Source of the DNA: Saprospiraceae bacterium
Lineage (GTDB): Bacteria; Bacteroidota; Bacteroidia; Chitinophagales; Saprospiraceae
Direction of reading: 5' to 3'
Length of the DNA stretch: 64,000 bases
NCBI GenBank assembly: GCA_020631405.1
Contig: JAHDHH010000009.1
Span: 1-64,000 of the forward strand
In this document: positions 53,425 through 63,861 of the stretch, one piece after another
Layout of the letters: every line of letters starts with the position of its first letter
How positions within the stretch are numbered: position 1 is the stretch's first letter
Translations under genes and position numbers: made by a program
Notes under the pieces: generated by a model
Told to the model about the DNA's origin: nothing
The model's input: only the letters and a program-made list of their open reading frames with translations
Databases searched by the model: none

Positions 53425-54699
53425 TTAAGCAGTATAGGTTAAGAGGTCTTGACCAATATCTTTTCTATAGTACTTGCCTTCGAATTGTACCTGTTCTGCG
53501 CCTGCTTTAGCTTGGGCTATAGCTTCAGAAAGAGTATCGGCAAATGCTGTACAGCAAATCACACGACCACCATTCGTAACAACGGTAGAGTCCACGGCCT
53601 TGGTCCCAGCATGGAAGTACTTGGTATTGCCTTCAAGGTTAGGGATAACCATTTGCTTTCCCTTTTCGTATTTTTCAGGATATCCACCACTTACTGAGAA
53701 TATGGTTACTGCAGTCTGGTCCAGGGTAGTCAACTTATAGTCACTAGTACGTCCTTCGAGCATCAATTCAAATAGCTCAACAACATCTGATGTAATCCTT
53801 GGAAATACTACCTCAGTCTCTGGGTCTCCCATTCTGCAATTATATTCTATCACGTAGGGTTCACCATTGACCGAAATGAGTCCAATGAATACGAATCCAG
53901 TATAGTCTAGATTGTGCTGTTTAAGTCCTGCTATGGTGGGAAGAATGACTTGTTCCGTCACTCTTTGCTCAAGCACCTTGTCATAGAATGGCACTGGACT
54001 TACTGCTCCCATTCCACCTGTATTTAACCCAGTATCACCTTCGCCAATTCTCTTATAGTCCTTAGCTTCAGGTAAGACGCAGTGAGTACTGCCATCTGTC
54101 GCTACAAATACAGAAAACTCTATCCCGTCCAAAAACTGCTCTACGACTACTGTACTAGAAGCTTCACCAAATTGACCACCTAACATCTCTTTAAAAGCGG
54201 TAATAGCCTCTTCTCTATCAGTGAGGATCAGTACTCCCTTTCCAGCTGCTAGTCCATCAGCCTTCAATACTATAGGCAGCGGGTGGGCACTGAGGTACTG
54301 AATGCCTTCGATGAGGTTGTCAGCAGTGAATTGCTTATACTTAGCAGTCGGGATTTGCATGCTTTGCATAAATTGCTTGGCGTATGCCTTACTACCTTCA
54401 AGTTGAGCAGCGGCCTTGGATGGGCCAATGACCTTAACCTTTGAGTCTTGAAAGTAGTCGTATATGCCATCCACTAGTGGTTGCTCTGGTCCGACTACTA
54501 TCCAATCAACATGATACTGCTCGCAAAAGAGGGCTACTTGTTTGAAGTCAAGAATGTCAAGTTTGATATTAAAGGCAAGTTCATGGGTCCCCGCATTGCC
54601 AGGAGCAACATAGAGCTTTTCACATTTATCACTGTTAAGGATAGAACTAGCTATAGCATGTTCTCTACCACCACTACCTAACAAGAGTATTGTATACAT
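53425..54699 (-). CDS. purD: Phosphoribosylamine-glycine ligase
   Basis: A 424-residue ATP-grasp enzyme of purine synthesis, joining glycine and 5-phosphoribosylamine to GAR. The N-terminal LLLGSGGREHAIA and YVAPGNAG segment, KADGLAAGKGVLI (ATP-grasp), DTGLNTGGMGAVSPVP and VIEYNCRMGDPETEVV (metal site) are all intact. Length is the usual one. It opens the operon purD to murF-alr. Its promoter region faces ruvA divergently. Confidence 0.96.
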   Translation of the reverse strand: MYTILLLGSGGREHAIASSILNSDKCEKLYVAPGNAGTHELAFNIKLDILDFKQVALFCEQYHVDWIVVGPEQPLVDGIYDYFQDSKVKVIGPSKAAAQLEGSKAYAKQFMQSMQIPTAKYKQFTADNLIEGIQYLSAHPLPIVLKADGLAAGKGVLILTDREEAITAFKEMLGGQFGEASSTVVVEQFLDGIEFSVFVATDGSTHCVLPEAKDYKRIGEGDTGLNTGGMGAVSPVPFYDKVLEQRVTEQVILPTIAGLKQHNLDYTGFVFIGLISVNGEPYVIEYNCRMGDPETEVVFPRITSDVVELFELMLEGRTSDYKLTTLDQTAVTIFSVSGGYPEKYEKGKQMVIPNLEGNTKYFHAGTKAVDSTVVTNGGRVICCTAFADTLSEAIAQAKAGAEQVQFEGKYYRKDIGQDLLTYTA

Positions 54700-54745
54700 T
54701 GATTTATTATATTAAATATATTTTTAATGTGTATGTTAGTATTGC

Positions 54746-54753
54746 TATCTTTG
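54746..54753 (+). promoter_or_regulatory. Possible -7 promoter element before ruvA
   Basis: TATCTTTG is a perfect TAnnTTTG -7 box of the Bacteroidota type, 15 bases before the ruvA ATG at 54769. The triplet at the expected -33 distance (54724-54726) is TTA rather than TTG. It also argues against the upstream ATG at 54727 being the translation start. Confidence 0.4.
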
Positions 54754-54768
54754 CTCAACTTCAATATT

Positions 54769-55374
54769 ATGATTGCATATCTACAAGGCGAACTGACTCA
54801 TAAAACTCCCACACATATCTACGTAGATATAGGTGGTGTAGCATACCATGTCAATATCAGCTTACACACTTTTGCAGCAATAGAACACGAAAGCAAGGCA
54901 AAAATATACACATATCAGCACATTACGGAGAATGATCAAAGTCTCTATGGATTTTATACTGAAGAAGAGAAGAATTTATTCATACATCTGATCTCAGTAA
55001 ATGGGGTTGGTCCCAACACTGCTCGGACTATAACCTCCTATATGACTCCTGCAGATGTTAAGAAGGCAATAGTGCATGATAACGTGGCTGTGATTAACAA
55101 GGTCAAAGGAATTGGCCCAAAAACAGCGAAACGTATCATATTAGACCTCAAGGATAAATTGATTAAAGAAGGAATGGAAGTGACAGAGTCAGGAGGATCT
55201 ACATTGAGTAGTATTACGTCCAATGGAGTCAGAGAAGAAGCGATATCTGCACTGGTGTCACTTGGCTTTCAAAAGGCAAAAATACTGAAGGCTGTAGACG
55301 CAGCATTAGCAGAGAAAGGCCCTGATTGTCAAGTAGAAGAGTTAATAAAACAAGTATTGAGGCAATTATCTTAG
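54769..55374 (+). CDS. ruvA: Holliday junction ATP-dependent helicase subunit RuvA
   Basis: 201 residues from the ATG at 54769 (MIAYLQGEL), the usual family start; the reading from 54727 only adds an unlikely hydrophobic leader. RuvA binds four-way junctions and loads RuvB. OB-fold first domain (to about 65), double HhH motif with LISVNGVGPNTARTI and IGPKTAKRIILDLK, and a C-terminal domain that touches RuvB (EEAISALVSLGFQKAKILKAV). sprA follows after about 100 bases, an order also found in Flavobacterium and other members of the phylum. Confidence 0.95.
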   Translation: MIAYLQGELTHKTPTHIYVDIGGVAYHVNISLHTFAAIEHESKAKIYTYQHITENDQSLYGFYTEEEKNLFIHLISVNGVGPNTARTITSYMTPADVKKAIVHDNVAVINKVKGIGPKTAKRIILDLKDKLIKEGMEVTESGGSTLSSITSNGVREEAISALVSLGFQKAKILKAVDAALAEKGPDCQVEELIKQVLRQLS

Positions 55375-55478
55375 GATACGTATAATGTATTCCAAATTTC
55401 TTGCGTTAGGTATCCGTATTTCCTGAGAGAATCCTAAGAATTGTAATTTATCTAAGAAAGAGGTCAATAATTTTTTTC

Positions 55479-58400
55479 ATGAACAAGATTGGTTTATTAA
55501 GCTCGGTGATTTTGGCGTGCCTATGTGTGGGTAGAGTTAGTGCTTCAGGTTGGAGTGATCTGCTAAAAGATGAGAATGCTTATTGGCTATCTCCAGAGAC
55601 AGATACTATACCCATTACGGATCGAGATGGGGATTTTACAACCCAGGATTTTGACAACCCATTTGATATCTATCCATCAGATGTAGAGCAAGCAATAGAA
55701 TATGATCCTGCATCTGATACCTATATCATTACAGAAAAGATAGGGGACGAATACTTCAGAATGCCATCCTTCATGACATTTGAAGAGTATCTAGAATATA
55801 AGAGCAAAGAAGAAGAGAAAAACTACTTTGGAAAATTGTCAGGTTTCGGATCTGATGATAGGGGTAAGAGTGGGCTAATTGACCCCATGTCAAGGCTTAA
55901 TATCAAAGACAAGCTTACTGACAGATTATTTGGAGGGACAGACATCAACATCAAACCGCAAGGAAATATTGATATTACCCTAGGTACATCTTACCAATTC
56001 GTCAACAATGGAATATTTCCGGGAAGGAAGATTGATAGGTGGCAGATTCCATTGTTCGAGCAAAACATCAAAATGAATGTTGATGGAAACATAGGAAAGA
56101 AAATGGATCTAGGATTCAACTATGATACCCAAGCTACATTTGACTTCGATAGAAAAATCAACCTAGTCTACGATGCAGATGAATTTTCTGAAGACGATAT
56201 CATCAGAAAGATAGAGGCAGGTAATGTCAAGTTACCGTTGAGAAGTAGCTTGATCCAAGGGTCACAAGAATTATTCGGTCTCAAGACAGAGCTACAATTT
56301 GGTAACCTAACCCTGACAGCAGTAGCAGCGCAGCAACGATCAAAGCCTAAAAAGCTAAGTGTGCAAAATGGTGCAACAGTCCAAGAGTTTGAGATCAAGC
56401 CAACAGAATACGATGAAAATAGACACTTTTTCATCTCGCACTACCATAGAAATGCCTATGAAGATGCACTGAGTAAGATGCCACACATCTTGAGTAGCTT
56501 CACTATTGCCAACTTAGAAGTCTGGATATCAGATGATAGGTTAGACTATAATGAGAATAGCACACAGATTGTCATGATTAATGACCTAGGTGAGCCATAC
56601 AATATTTATGAAAACGATACTCTCTTTTCGAAGTTGGATGCAGACTACTTTATAGATGATATGTTTTTTGACCCGCTATTGAGAGATGTAAAAGGGGTCA
56701 GACTACCTTCTAATAAGAGTAATGACCTCTACAGAAGACTGGTCGAAGACAATTCGGAAACAAGAGAAAACAAAAATGTCACTCAAAACCTCAAGACATT
56801 GTCCGACTATGAACTTACAGAGACAAGGGATTTTGAGAAGTTCAAAGGAAGAATGCTTAATCCTAGTGAGTATACATTCAATCCTGAGTTAGGATTTATA
56901 TCATTGAATATTAGGCTACAGCCAAGTCAGCAGCTAGGTGTCTCTTACGAATACTTCTATACACAGAACTGTGACGAAGTCTACCAAGTAGGTGAGCTCG
57001 TGACGGATTCGCAGATATCTAGTACAGATTCTACTGGTTTGGCGCAATCAGAGTCGGTAGTCTATGTCAAAATGCTTAAAAATAGTACCCAATCTATCAA
57101 CCACCCGACATGGGACTTGATGATGAAGAATGTCTATGCCCTTAGGACAAATAATTTGACACAAGAAGACTTCGTACTTGATATCTTCTTTGAAGATGAT
57201 AGAAACAAGGGAGAGCTTACAAAATACATATCAGAACCAGGTTATGATAGGGTACCTCTTCTCAATCTCTTCAACTTAGATAGGTTGAACTCTGTCAGTG
57301 ATCCTCAACCAGATGGAGTCTTTGACTTTGTACCAGGAGTCACTGTGATACCGAGGAATGGAGCCATATTGTTTCCAGTGCTTGAGCCATTTGGTAGTGC
57401 TATAACTAGCTATGAAGCAGATGACCAGACAACCTATACCCTACCAGATTCTCTAATATTCGAAGAACTCTATACTGAGGCAAAGGTCATAGCAGAGACA
57501 GACTACCTGGATAAGAATAAATTCATTATCAAAGGACAATATAAGTCAAATACCTCATCAGAAATATCACTAGGATCTTGGAATATACCCAAGGGGTCCG
57601 TCAGAGTCAGAGCTGGAGGTAGAGAACTGATAGAAGGAGTGGACTACGAAGTAGAGTATGGGAGAGGCTTGTTAAGAATATTGAATGAGGCCTACCTACA
57701 GCAAGGAGTACCTCTAGACATTTCATTGGAGGATAGTTCATTCTTTAGTCTTCAACAAAAGGATATGCTTGGTCTAAGAGCAGATTATGAAGTAAGTAAA
57801 GACCTAAGACTAGGAGGTACCATCTTAAAGCTCAAGGAGAGACCATTTACTCAGAAGGTAAACATTGGCGACGACCCAATAAACAATACAATATATGGTC
57901 TTGACCTGAATTATGAAAAAGAAGCGCCGTGGCTGACAAAGGCCCTAGATGCCTTGCCGATTTATAGCACAAATGCAGAGTCAAGAATCAGTGTATCAGC
58001 AGAGGGTGCCTTACTTAAACCTGGTCACAATAGAAGGATAAACCTCAGTGACGAAGAGAAAGACCCAGTTGTGAATATTGATGATTTTGAAGGAGCAGTC
58101 ACGGGGTTACCATTAGGTACACAGCCCTTTGCTTGGCAACTAGCTAGTATACCCAATACTTCAGACTTTCCTGAGTATAATGAAATAGGAGTAGAAACAG
58201 GTGTCAATAGAGCATCTATGACATGGTATATCGCAGATATAAATGCTAGAACACCAGACGATGCGGACAATCCTTACTCAAGGGGAGTACTTCAGACAGA
58301 GCTCTTTGAGAATAGACAGATTCCTACTCAGTTGCAAAGGGACCTCTATACCTTTGATATCGCCTATGATCCAACACTCAGAGGGCCTTATAACTTCGAC

Positions 58401-61400
58401 GAACCAGACGGTACAGCTCACTCTGCTGGATTTGAGAGATATGACAACGAATTGGGACTAATACTTAGCGAACCAGAGAAAAGGTGGGCGGGTATCATGA
58501 GGTATCTAAATACCAACGACTTCCAAGCAGCTAACTATGAATTTATAGATTTCTGGATGTTGGACCCATTCTTAGATCAAGTTGGTTATGATGGACAGAT
58601 AGACTCTTCCAATACAATGGCGGAGTCAGGTGTGATCTCATTCCACTTAGGAAATGTCTCGGAAGATATTCTTAAGGATGGAGTTCAGTGTTATGAAAAT
58701 GCCATATCAGTGACAGCTAATTCAGTCAGAGTAGATGAAACAGAGTTTGGTAATATCCCAGACAATGTACCAGTCACTGGAAGTTTTGATATCGATACTA
58801 AGGAAGAGCAAGATCTTGGACTAGACGCCATGGACCGAAGTGCAGAACTTACCAAACATGAGGAATGGCTGAATCGAGTGAACCAAGCATTCAATAATAA
58901 TATACCTATAGTTGAAGATGACCCATCTGGTGATGACTTTTACTACTTTGGTGATACAAGGTTTGACAATAATGAAAACTTAGTCAACAAATACAGGTTT
59001 TTCAGTAATAGTGAAAACAATAGCCCGGATATTCAAAACAATAATATCTCTCTAAATAGTGGAGTGAATAGTAATGTCAGAGGAAAGTTTCAGCCGGATA
59101 GCGAAGAGCTCAATGGCAACTCATCGCTCAATGAGTCAGAGAACTTTTACAAGTATGATATCAATATCGTCAAAGACCAACAGACAGGTAGACTAGATAC
59201 TATAGCTACTGACTATATCACAGATCAGGTCACTGTGAGTGATAGAGACGAAACATGGTATAGGTTTAGAATACCAATTCAAGATGAGAATGTCCTAGAA
59301 AAGGTAGGAGATATTGACGGATTCAGGTCTATCCAGTTTATGAGAATGATCACTAGAGGTTTCTCTAGTAGAAAAATTTTCAGAATGGCTGAGTTCGAAT
59401 TAGTAAGAAGTCAGTGGAGAAAGGCAAGAGGAGTATGTGATCGAGGTGATATAGATGGACCTAATACTGATACCCAAACGTCATTCAACTTAGATATCAG
59501 AGGGATTGAGGAAAACTCAAAAAAGACACCATTCGGGTACTTGCTACCACCAGATATCAAGAGAGAGGAAGTCTACAATTCTATCAACTCTACTCTCTTG
59601 GACGAAAGAGCCCTCTCTATGAACTTTGACAATTTTGAGTCAGGATGTAGGGTAGCGATGAACAAGGTATTGGAGCTAGATCTTAGGTTGTTCAAACGGT
59701 TACAGATGTTCGTTCATGCGGAAGAGTTACCAACCAGTCCAGATATAGAAAATGGTGATCTAGAGCTATTTGTCAAGTTGGGTAAAGATTTTGATGACAA
59801 TTACTATGAGTATTCTATACCCTTGGTGATGTCAGAAGAAGGAGTGTATGGTCCAGACGTAGATTCGACCGACCAAAATGTGGTGTGGAGACCAGAAAAC
59901 AAACTTGATATTACACTCGATTCACTGACTAAACTTAAGCGAGATAGGGACAACATGTCCGAGCCGAGAGATGTATTGTTCGATAGAGTTACTAATGATT
60001 TCCAACATAGGATAGGAGTCATAGGTACCCCATCCCTCGGAGCAATTAAGGCAATACAGATAGGTGTCAGAAATGTCAGACCAGTGGGAGATATGGTCAA
60101 CTACCCTAATGTAGGAGGAGAAGTATGGGTCAACGAGCTCAGAGCGGTAGGTTTTGACGAGAGAGGAGGACTTGCAGCACTAGCACAAGTAGATGTACAA
60201 CTAGCAGACCTTGGTAACCTCACGCTATCAGGTAATTACAATAGTATTGGTTGGGGTTCCATAGATCAGCGACTTAATGATAGGAGCAAGGAAGAAAATA
60301 TCAGTTATGATATAGCTACGAGTCTACAATTAGGTAAGTTTTTACCGTCCAATTGGGGAGTAAGAGTACCATTCTATGCACAATATGCTAAGACGATAAG
60401 TAACCCACAGTTTCATCCATTTGACTCGGATATAACTATGGAAGAGAAGTTAGCCGACGCTGCTAACGCCACAGAAAGAGCCCAAATCAAGAGAGAATCT
60501 CAAGATGTCACTACTATTAAGACTTACAACTTTACCAATGTAAAGAAAGAGAGAAAGGTCAATAGTGGGACAGCTACCTCAAAACCGAAGAAGGGACAAC
60601 GATCAGATAAGACCGTAGATGGTGGTGCTGTATCCAATGCTGACCTAGACAAAGCAGCACAGGAGAAGGCTAAACTCAAAGAGAAAAGAAGGAATACTCC
60701 TAAACCATGGGATATCTCCAACTTCAGTGTTAGTTATGGGTATACAGAGACCGACATCAGAGACCCGCTACTAGAATACGACAATACTAAACAATATAGG
60801 GGAGCATTGGACTATACCTATTCAAGAAAGGTCAACTATATAGAACCCTTCAAAAAGCTGAAATCAAAACACCTAGACATCATTAAAGAGTTTAACTTCA
60901 ACTTATTACCCAATAGTTTTTCTTTCAATACTACCTTGGATAAGAAGTACAAGAGGAGGAAGTTCAGACTACCTAATGTACCGGTATTCGAATTTGACGA
61001 AAAGAACTTTTCTTTCGAGAGAAGGTATGACTTGAAGTGGGACTTTACTAAGTCACTCTCTCTTAAATTCAATGCAGTCAATTCAAGTTTCATAGACGAA
61101 CTCAGACAGGTAGGTATAGCAGATACTGCTGAAGCGAGAAGTTGGGAAGATGAAGAGGGAAAAAGTGCAGCAGAGAATGGCATCAACTATACCAATGAAG
61201 TAAATAACAACCCAGACTATGTCACCGAGTATTGGAAGAACAATCTCTGGGATGGAGGTCGAGATAAGAACTATGGCCATCAGATTAATCTGAACTATAC
61301 CTTGCCAATTCGCTATCTCCCATTCATGGATTGGATCAAAATGACAGCACAGTATAAGGCATCTTATGATTGGGCAGCTAGTCCGTTGATAGTAATTGAC

Positions 61401-63215
61401 CAAGTTGGCCCAGAGCCAGGAGTTGGTAACCAACCAGGGTCAGTCATTCAAAACAGTCAAGACAGATCTTTAAATGCCACATTTAGCTTTGACAAACTCT
61501 ATAACAAGAGTAAGTATGTCAAAAAACTAGACGGTAAAGGTTCTTCTTCATCAAGGTCTTCTCGAGGAGGCAGTAGGGGAGGAATCAAAAGAGAAGGAGC
61601 AGAAACAGCTGATGCAAAGAATACACCAGAAGACAGAAAGAAGAAATCTGATAAGTCTAAGGTGAGTACCATAGAAAAACTATTGGTAAGACCACTATTC
61701 TCTCTGCGTACTGTGAAGTTTTCATTGAGAGAGAGCTTCTCCACCTTAATCCCAGGATTTGGGGGTAACGTAGGAGATGGAGAGTCCTTCAATCCTAGGT
61801 TCTTAGGACTTACCGATGGCTTTGATGCGCCAGGGTGGGACTTCGTTGCAGGTATCCAACCTAATATTCAAAAGTCAGCAGGTAATGACAATTGGCTCTA
61901 TCAGAATCAAGAGTGGTGGAACGAGAGCCTTGTACTCAATAAGCAGATAATGCAAAAGAGAAGCCTAGACATCAATCTAGATGTAGAGCTAGAGCCATGG
62001 AAGGATGTGGATATTGATGTGGAGTTTTATAAAAGGACGAGTTTAGACCACTCAGAAGAGTTTACGTTCTTGGACAAGACAGCAAGTGACCCAGACTTTA
62101 ATAGAGGGTTCTACCAACAGGCCCTCTATGATGTGGGTTCAGTAGAGTTTAGTTACTTCACAATGAATACTCTGTTTGGAGATCGTAGACAAAAGTCTAT
62201 TGACCTATTTAATACCATGAGAACAAATAGGGCTACAATATCACAAAGGCTTGGTACAGCAAACGGTGTTACAGGAGCTCATGAAATAGATGGAGAAGAG
62301 TATGTCAGTGGTTTTGGTAAGTTGAACAATGATGTCGTTGTTCCTGCATTTATTGCTGCATATACAGACCAAGATGCCAATACAATAGGTCTCGACATCC
62401 TTGGAGATGTACAGAAGAATAGTTTTCTACCAAGACCAAATTGGAGCTTGAGGTACAATGGACTGAGTAAGTTATCATGGTTTAAGGATTGGGTGAAGTC
62501 ATTTACGCTTAAGCATGGATATAAGTCTGTATTCACGATCAATAGATTTAACTCTGACCCACAGAACGAAAAATTGGGTCTAGAATCTGGTGACCCTCAA
62601 CTCAAAGCAGCATCTCAAAATTACTACACTAGGTGGGAGATTCCTTCGATACAGATTAGTGAGCAATTTAATCCGATCATAGGATTCGATATTCAGACTA
62701 AGAGTAATGTACAAGTCAACTTCGAATACAAAAAATCAAGGCTTCTTGACTTATTCACAACTGTCGGAGAGCTGAGAGAGCAGAAGAGTACAGAGTTTGT
62801 TTTTGGTTTTGGCTTTGAAATGGAAGATGTCAATATTGGATTCTTAACAGGAGATAGAAAAGGCAAGAAGAAGAGAAAGTCATCAACCAATAGGAGTTCG
62901 AGACAGGGAGGTCTAGGTACTATTTTAGACAATGGAGACTCTGCTCAAATACCAAGAAGTCTCATCTTTGACCTCTCTCTATCGTGGGCAGATAATATTA
63001 CCTATGCCCATGATCTGAAGAATGATGCTATCGACCCACAGGCCGTGAGGGGTACGACGCAGTTCAGGATTAGTCCGAGTATAGAGTATGATATCAATAA
63101 GAATTTGTCATTGAGATGGTATGGAGAATATGGGCAGACTACGCCGCATGTCACACCACCATTCCCAGTGACTAACTTTGAGACAGCCTTCGTTGTGAGA
63201 TTTAAGTTGAACTAG
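55479..63215 (+). CDS. sprA: SprA (Sov) type IX secretion outer-membrane translocon
   Basis: A 2578-residue outer-membrane protein, slightly longer than the roughly 2400 residues of the Flavobacterium protein. The signal peptide ends about residue 22 (RVSAS). SprA forms an exceptionally large 36-strand barrel that carries type IX cargo out of the periplasm. Features: plug/strand region IDITLGTSYQFVNNGIFPGRKI, the SprA pattern SGNYNSIGWGSIDQR, long extracellular inserts rich in Lys/Arg (PKKGQRSDK near 1705, SSSRSSRGGSRGG near 2030), and a last strand AFVVRFKLN. It takes the cargo seen at 2-2568 and 22912-23877. ruvA precedes it; rhomboid genes follow. Confidence 0.95.
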   Translation: MNKIGLLSSVILACLCVGRVSASGWSDLLKDENAYWLSPETDTIPITDRDGDFTTQDFDNPFDIYPSDVEQAIEYDPASDTYIITEKIGDEYFRMPSFMTFEEYLEYKSKEEEKNYFGKLSGFGSDDRGKSGLIDPMSRLNIKDKLTDRLFGGTDINIKPQGNIDITLGTSYQFVNNGIFPGRKIDRWQIPLFEQNIKMNVDGNIGKKMDLGFNYDTQATFDFDRKINLVYDADEFSEDDIIRKIEAGNVKLPLRSSLIQGSQELFGLKTELQFGNLTLTAVAAQQRSKPKKLSVQNGATVQEFEIKPTEYDENRHFFISHYHRNAYEDALSKMPHILSSFTIANLEVWISDDRLDYNENSTQIVMINDLGEPYNIYENDTLFSKLDADYFIDDMFFDPLLRDVKGVRLPSNKSNDLYRRLVEDNSETRENKNVTQNLKTLSDYELTETRDFEKFKGRMLNPSEYTFNPELGFISLNIRLQPSQQLGVSYEYFYTQNCDEVYQVGELVTDSQISSTDSTGLAQSESVVYVKMLKNSTQSINHPTWDLMMKNVYALRTNNLTQEDFVLDIFFEDDRNKGELTKYISEPGYDRVPLLNLFNLDRLNSVSDPQPDGVFDFVPGVTVIPRNGAILFPVLEPFGSAITSYEADDQTTYTLPDSLIFEELYTEAKVIAETDYLDKNKFIIKGQYKSNTSSEISLGSWNIPKGSVRVRAGGRELIEGVDYEVEYGRGLLRILNEAYLQQGVPLDISLEDSSFFSLQQKDMLGLRADYEVSKDLRLGGTILKLKERPFTQKVNIGDDPINNTIYGLDLNYEKEAPWLTKALDALPIYSTNAESRISVSAEGALLKPGHNRRINLSDEEKDPVVNIDDFEGAVTGLPLGTQPFAWQLASIPNTSDFPEYNEIGVETGVNRASMTWYIADINARTPDDADNPYSRGVLQTELFENRQIPTQLQRDLYTFDIAYDPTLRGPYNFDEPDGTAHSAGFERYDNELGLILSEPEKRWAGIMRYLNTNDFQAANYEFIDFWMLDPFLDQVGYDGQIDSSNTMAESGVISFHLGNVSEDILKDGVQCYENAISVTANSVRVDETEFGNIPDNVPVTGSFDIDTKEEQDLGLDAMDRSAELTKHEEWLNRVNQAFNNNIPIVEDDPSGDDFYYFGDTRFDNNENLVNKYRFFSNSENNSPDIQNNNISLNSGVNSNVRGKFQPDSEELNGNSSLNESENFYKYDINIVKDQQTGRLDTIATDYITDQVTVSDRDETWYRFRIPIQDENVLEKVGDIDGFRSIQFMRMITRGFSSRKIFRMAEFELVRSQWRKARGVCDRGDIDGPNTDTQTSFNLDIRGIEENSKKTPFGYLLPPDIKREEVYNSINSTLLDERALSMNFDNFESGCRVAMNKVLELDLRLFKRLQMFVHAEELPTSPDIENGDLELFVKLGKDFDDNYYEYSIPLVMSEEGVYGPDVDSTDQNVVWRPENKLDITLDSLTKLKRDRDNMSEPRDVLFDRVTNDFQHRIGVIGTPSLGAIKAIQIGVRNVRPVGDMVNYPNVGGEVWVNELRAVGFDERGGLAALAQVDVQLADLGNLTLSGNYNSIGWGSIDQRLNDRSKEENISYDIATSLQLGKFLPSNWGVRVPFYAQYAKTISNPQFHPFDSDITMEEKLADAANATERAQIKRESQDVTTIKTYNFTNVKKERKVNSGTATSKPKKGQRSDKTVDGGAVSNADLDKAAQEKAKLKEKRRNTPKPWDISNFSVSYGYTETDIRDPLLEYDNTKQYRGALDYTYSRKVNYIEPFKKLKSKHLDIIKEFNFNLLPNSFSFNTTLDKKYKRRKFRLPNVPVFEFDEKNFSFERRYDLKWDFTKSLSLKFNAVNSSFIDELRQVGIADTAEARSWEDEEGKSAAENGINYTNEVNNNPDYVTEYWKNNLWDGGRDKNYGHQINLNYTLPIRYLPFMDWIKMTAQYKASYDWAASPLIVIDQVGPEPGVGNQPGSVIQNSQDRSLNATFSFDKLYNKSKYVKKLDGKGSSSSRSSRGGSRGGIKREGAETADAKNTPEDRKKKSDKSKVSTIEKLLVRPLFSLRTVKFSLRESFSTLIPGFGGNVGDGESFNPRFLGLTDGFDAPGWDFVAGIQPNIQKSAGNDNWLYQNQEWWNESLVLNKQIMQKRSLDINLDVELEPWKDVDIDVEFYKRTSLDHSEEFTFLDKTASDPDFNRGFYQQALYDVGSVEFSYFTMNTLFGDRRQKSIDLFNTMRTNRATISQRLGTANGVTGAHEIDGEEYVSGFGKLNNDVVVPAFIAAYTDQDANTIGLDILGDVQKNSFLPRPNWSLRYNGLSKLSWFKDWVKSFTLKHGYKSVFTINRFNSDPQNEKLGLESGDPQLKAASQNYYTRWEIPSIQISEQFNPIIGFDIQTKSNVQVNFEYKKSRLLDLFTTVGELREQKSTEFVFGFGFEMEDVNIGFLTGDRKGKKKRKSSTNRSSRQGGLGTILDNGDSAQIPRSLIFDLSLSWADNITYAHDLKNDAIDPQAVRGTTQFRISPSIEYDINKNLSLRWYGEYGQTTPHVTPPFPVTNFETAFVVRFKLN

Positions 63216-63255
63216 GAAGGATATTTTAGCGTTTTAACACAAAGTCTAACAATCT

Positions 63256-63861
63256 ATGTTTCCAAAGTTAACTCCAGTAGTTCAGAACTTGTTGATAGTC
63301 AATGTAATCGTGTTTTTTGGAGCAACGAGCTTGTCCAACATAGTCCCGAGTCTAGCTATGCACTTTCCCATGTCAGAGGGGTTTAAGCCTTATCAGGTAG
63401 TGACACACTTTTTTATGCATGGAGACATCCAACACTTAATTTATAATATGTTGGGACTCTTTTTCTTGGGACCCCTAGTTGAGCAAAGAATAGGAAGTAA
63501 GAATTTTTTGATATTCTATCTCTTATGTGCTGTTGGAGCTATCCTAGCACACTTTGGTATTGACTTTTATGAATACTTACAGACAGGCAGGACTGCATTT
63601 GCCCCGGTAGTAGGTGCATCGGGTGCCATATATGGCGTGGTGATTGCTTTCGCTACCTTGTTTCCTAATCAAAGGTTGATGCTACTATTCCCACCTATTC
63701 CTGTCAAAGCCAAGTACCTAGCGGTAGCTTATATCGCATTTGATCTTTATAATGGAGTGATGGGTTCAGCAACAGGAATAGCTCACTTTGCCCACCTTGG
63801 TGGAGCATTGGCAGGGTTTCTACTTATTAAGTTTTACTTCGAATCAGCAAAACGAGTATAG
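63256..63861 (+). CDS. Rhomboid-family intramembrane serine protease
   Basis: A 201-residue membrane protein with six helices. The catalytic Ser is in GASGAIYG near residue 122 and the catalytic His in HFAHLGGALAGF near 178, forming the Ser-His dyad of active rhomboids. The L1 region has FMHGDIQHLIYNMLGLFFLG, with the His-Asn typical of the oxyanion part. It begins 40 bases after sprA and its stop is followed at once by a second rhomboid start, so the pair is coupled. Substrates unknown. Confidence 0.93.
   Translation: MFPKLTPVVQNLLIVNVIVFFGATSLSNIVPSLAMHFPMSEGFKPYQVVTHFFMHGDIQHLIYNMLGLFFLGPLVEQRIGSKNFLIFYLLCAVGAILAHFGIDFYEYLQTGRTAFAPVVGASGAIYGVVIAFATLFPNQRLMLLFPPIPVKAKYLAVAYIAFDLYNGVMGSATGIAHFAHLGGALAGFLLIKFYFESAKRV

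Noticed and set aside
54727-54768. Upstream start for RuvA
   Set aside because: It adds 14 hydrophobic residues that the family lacks, and it lies before a likely -7 promoter box.
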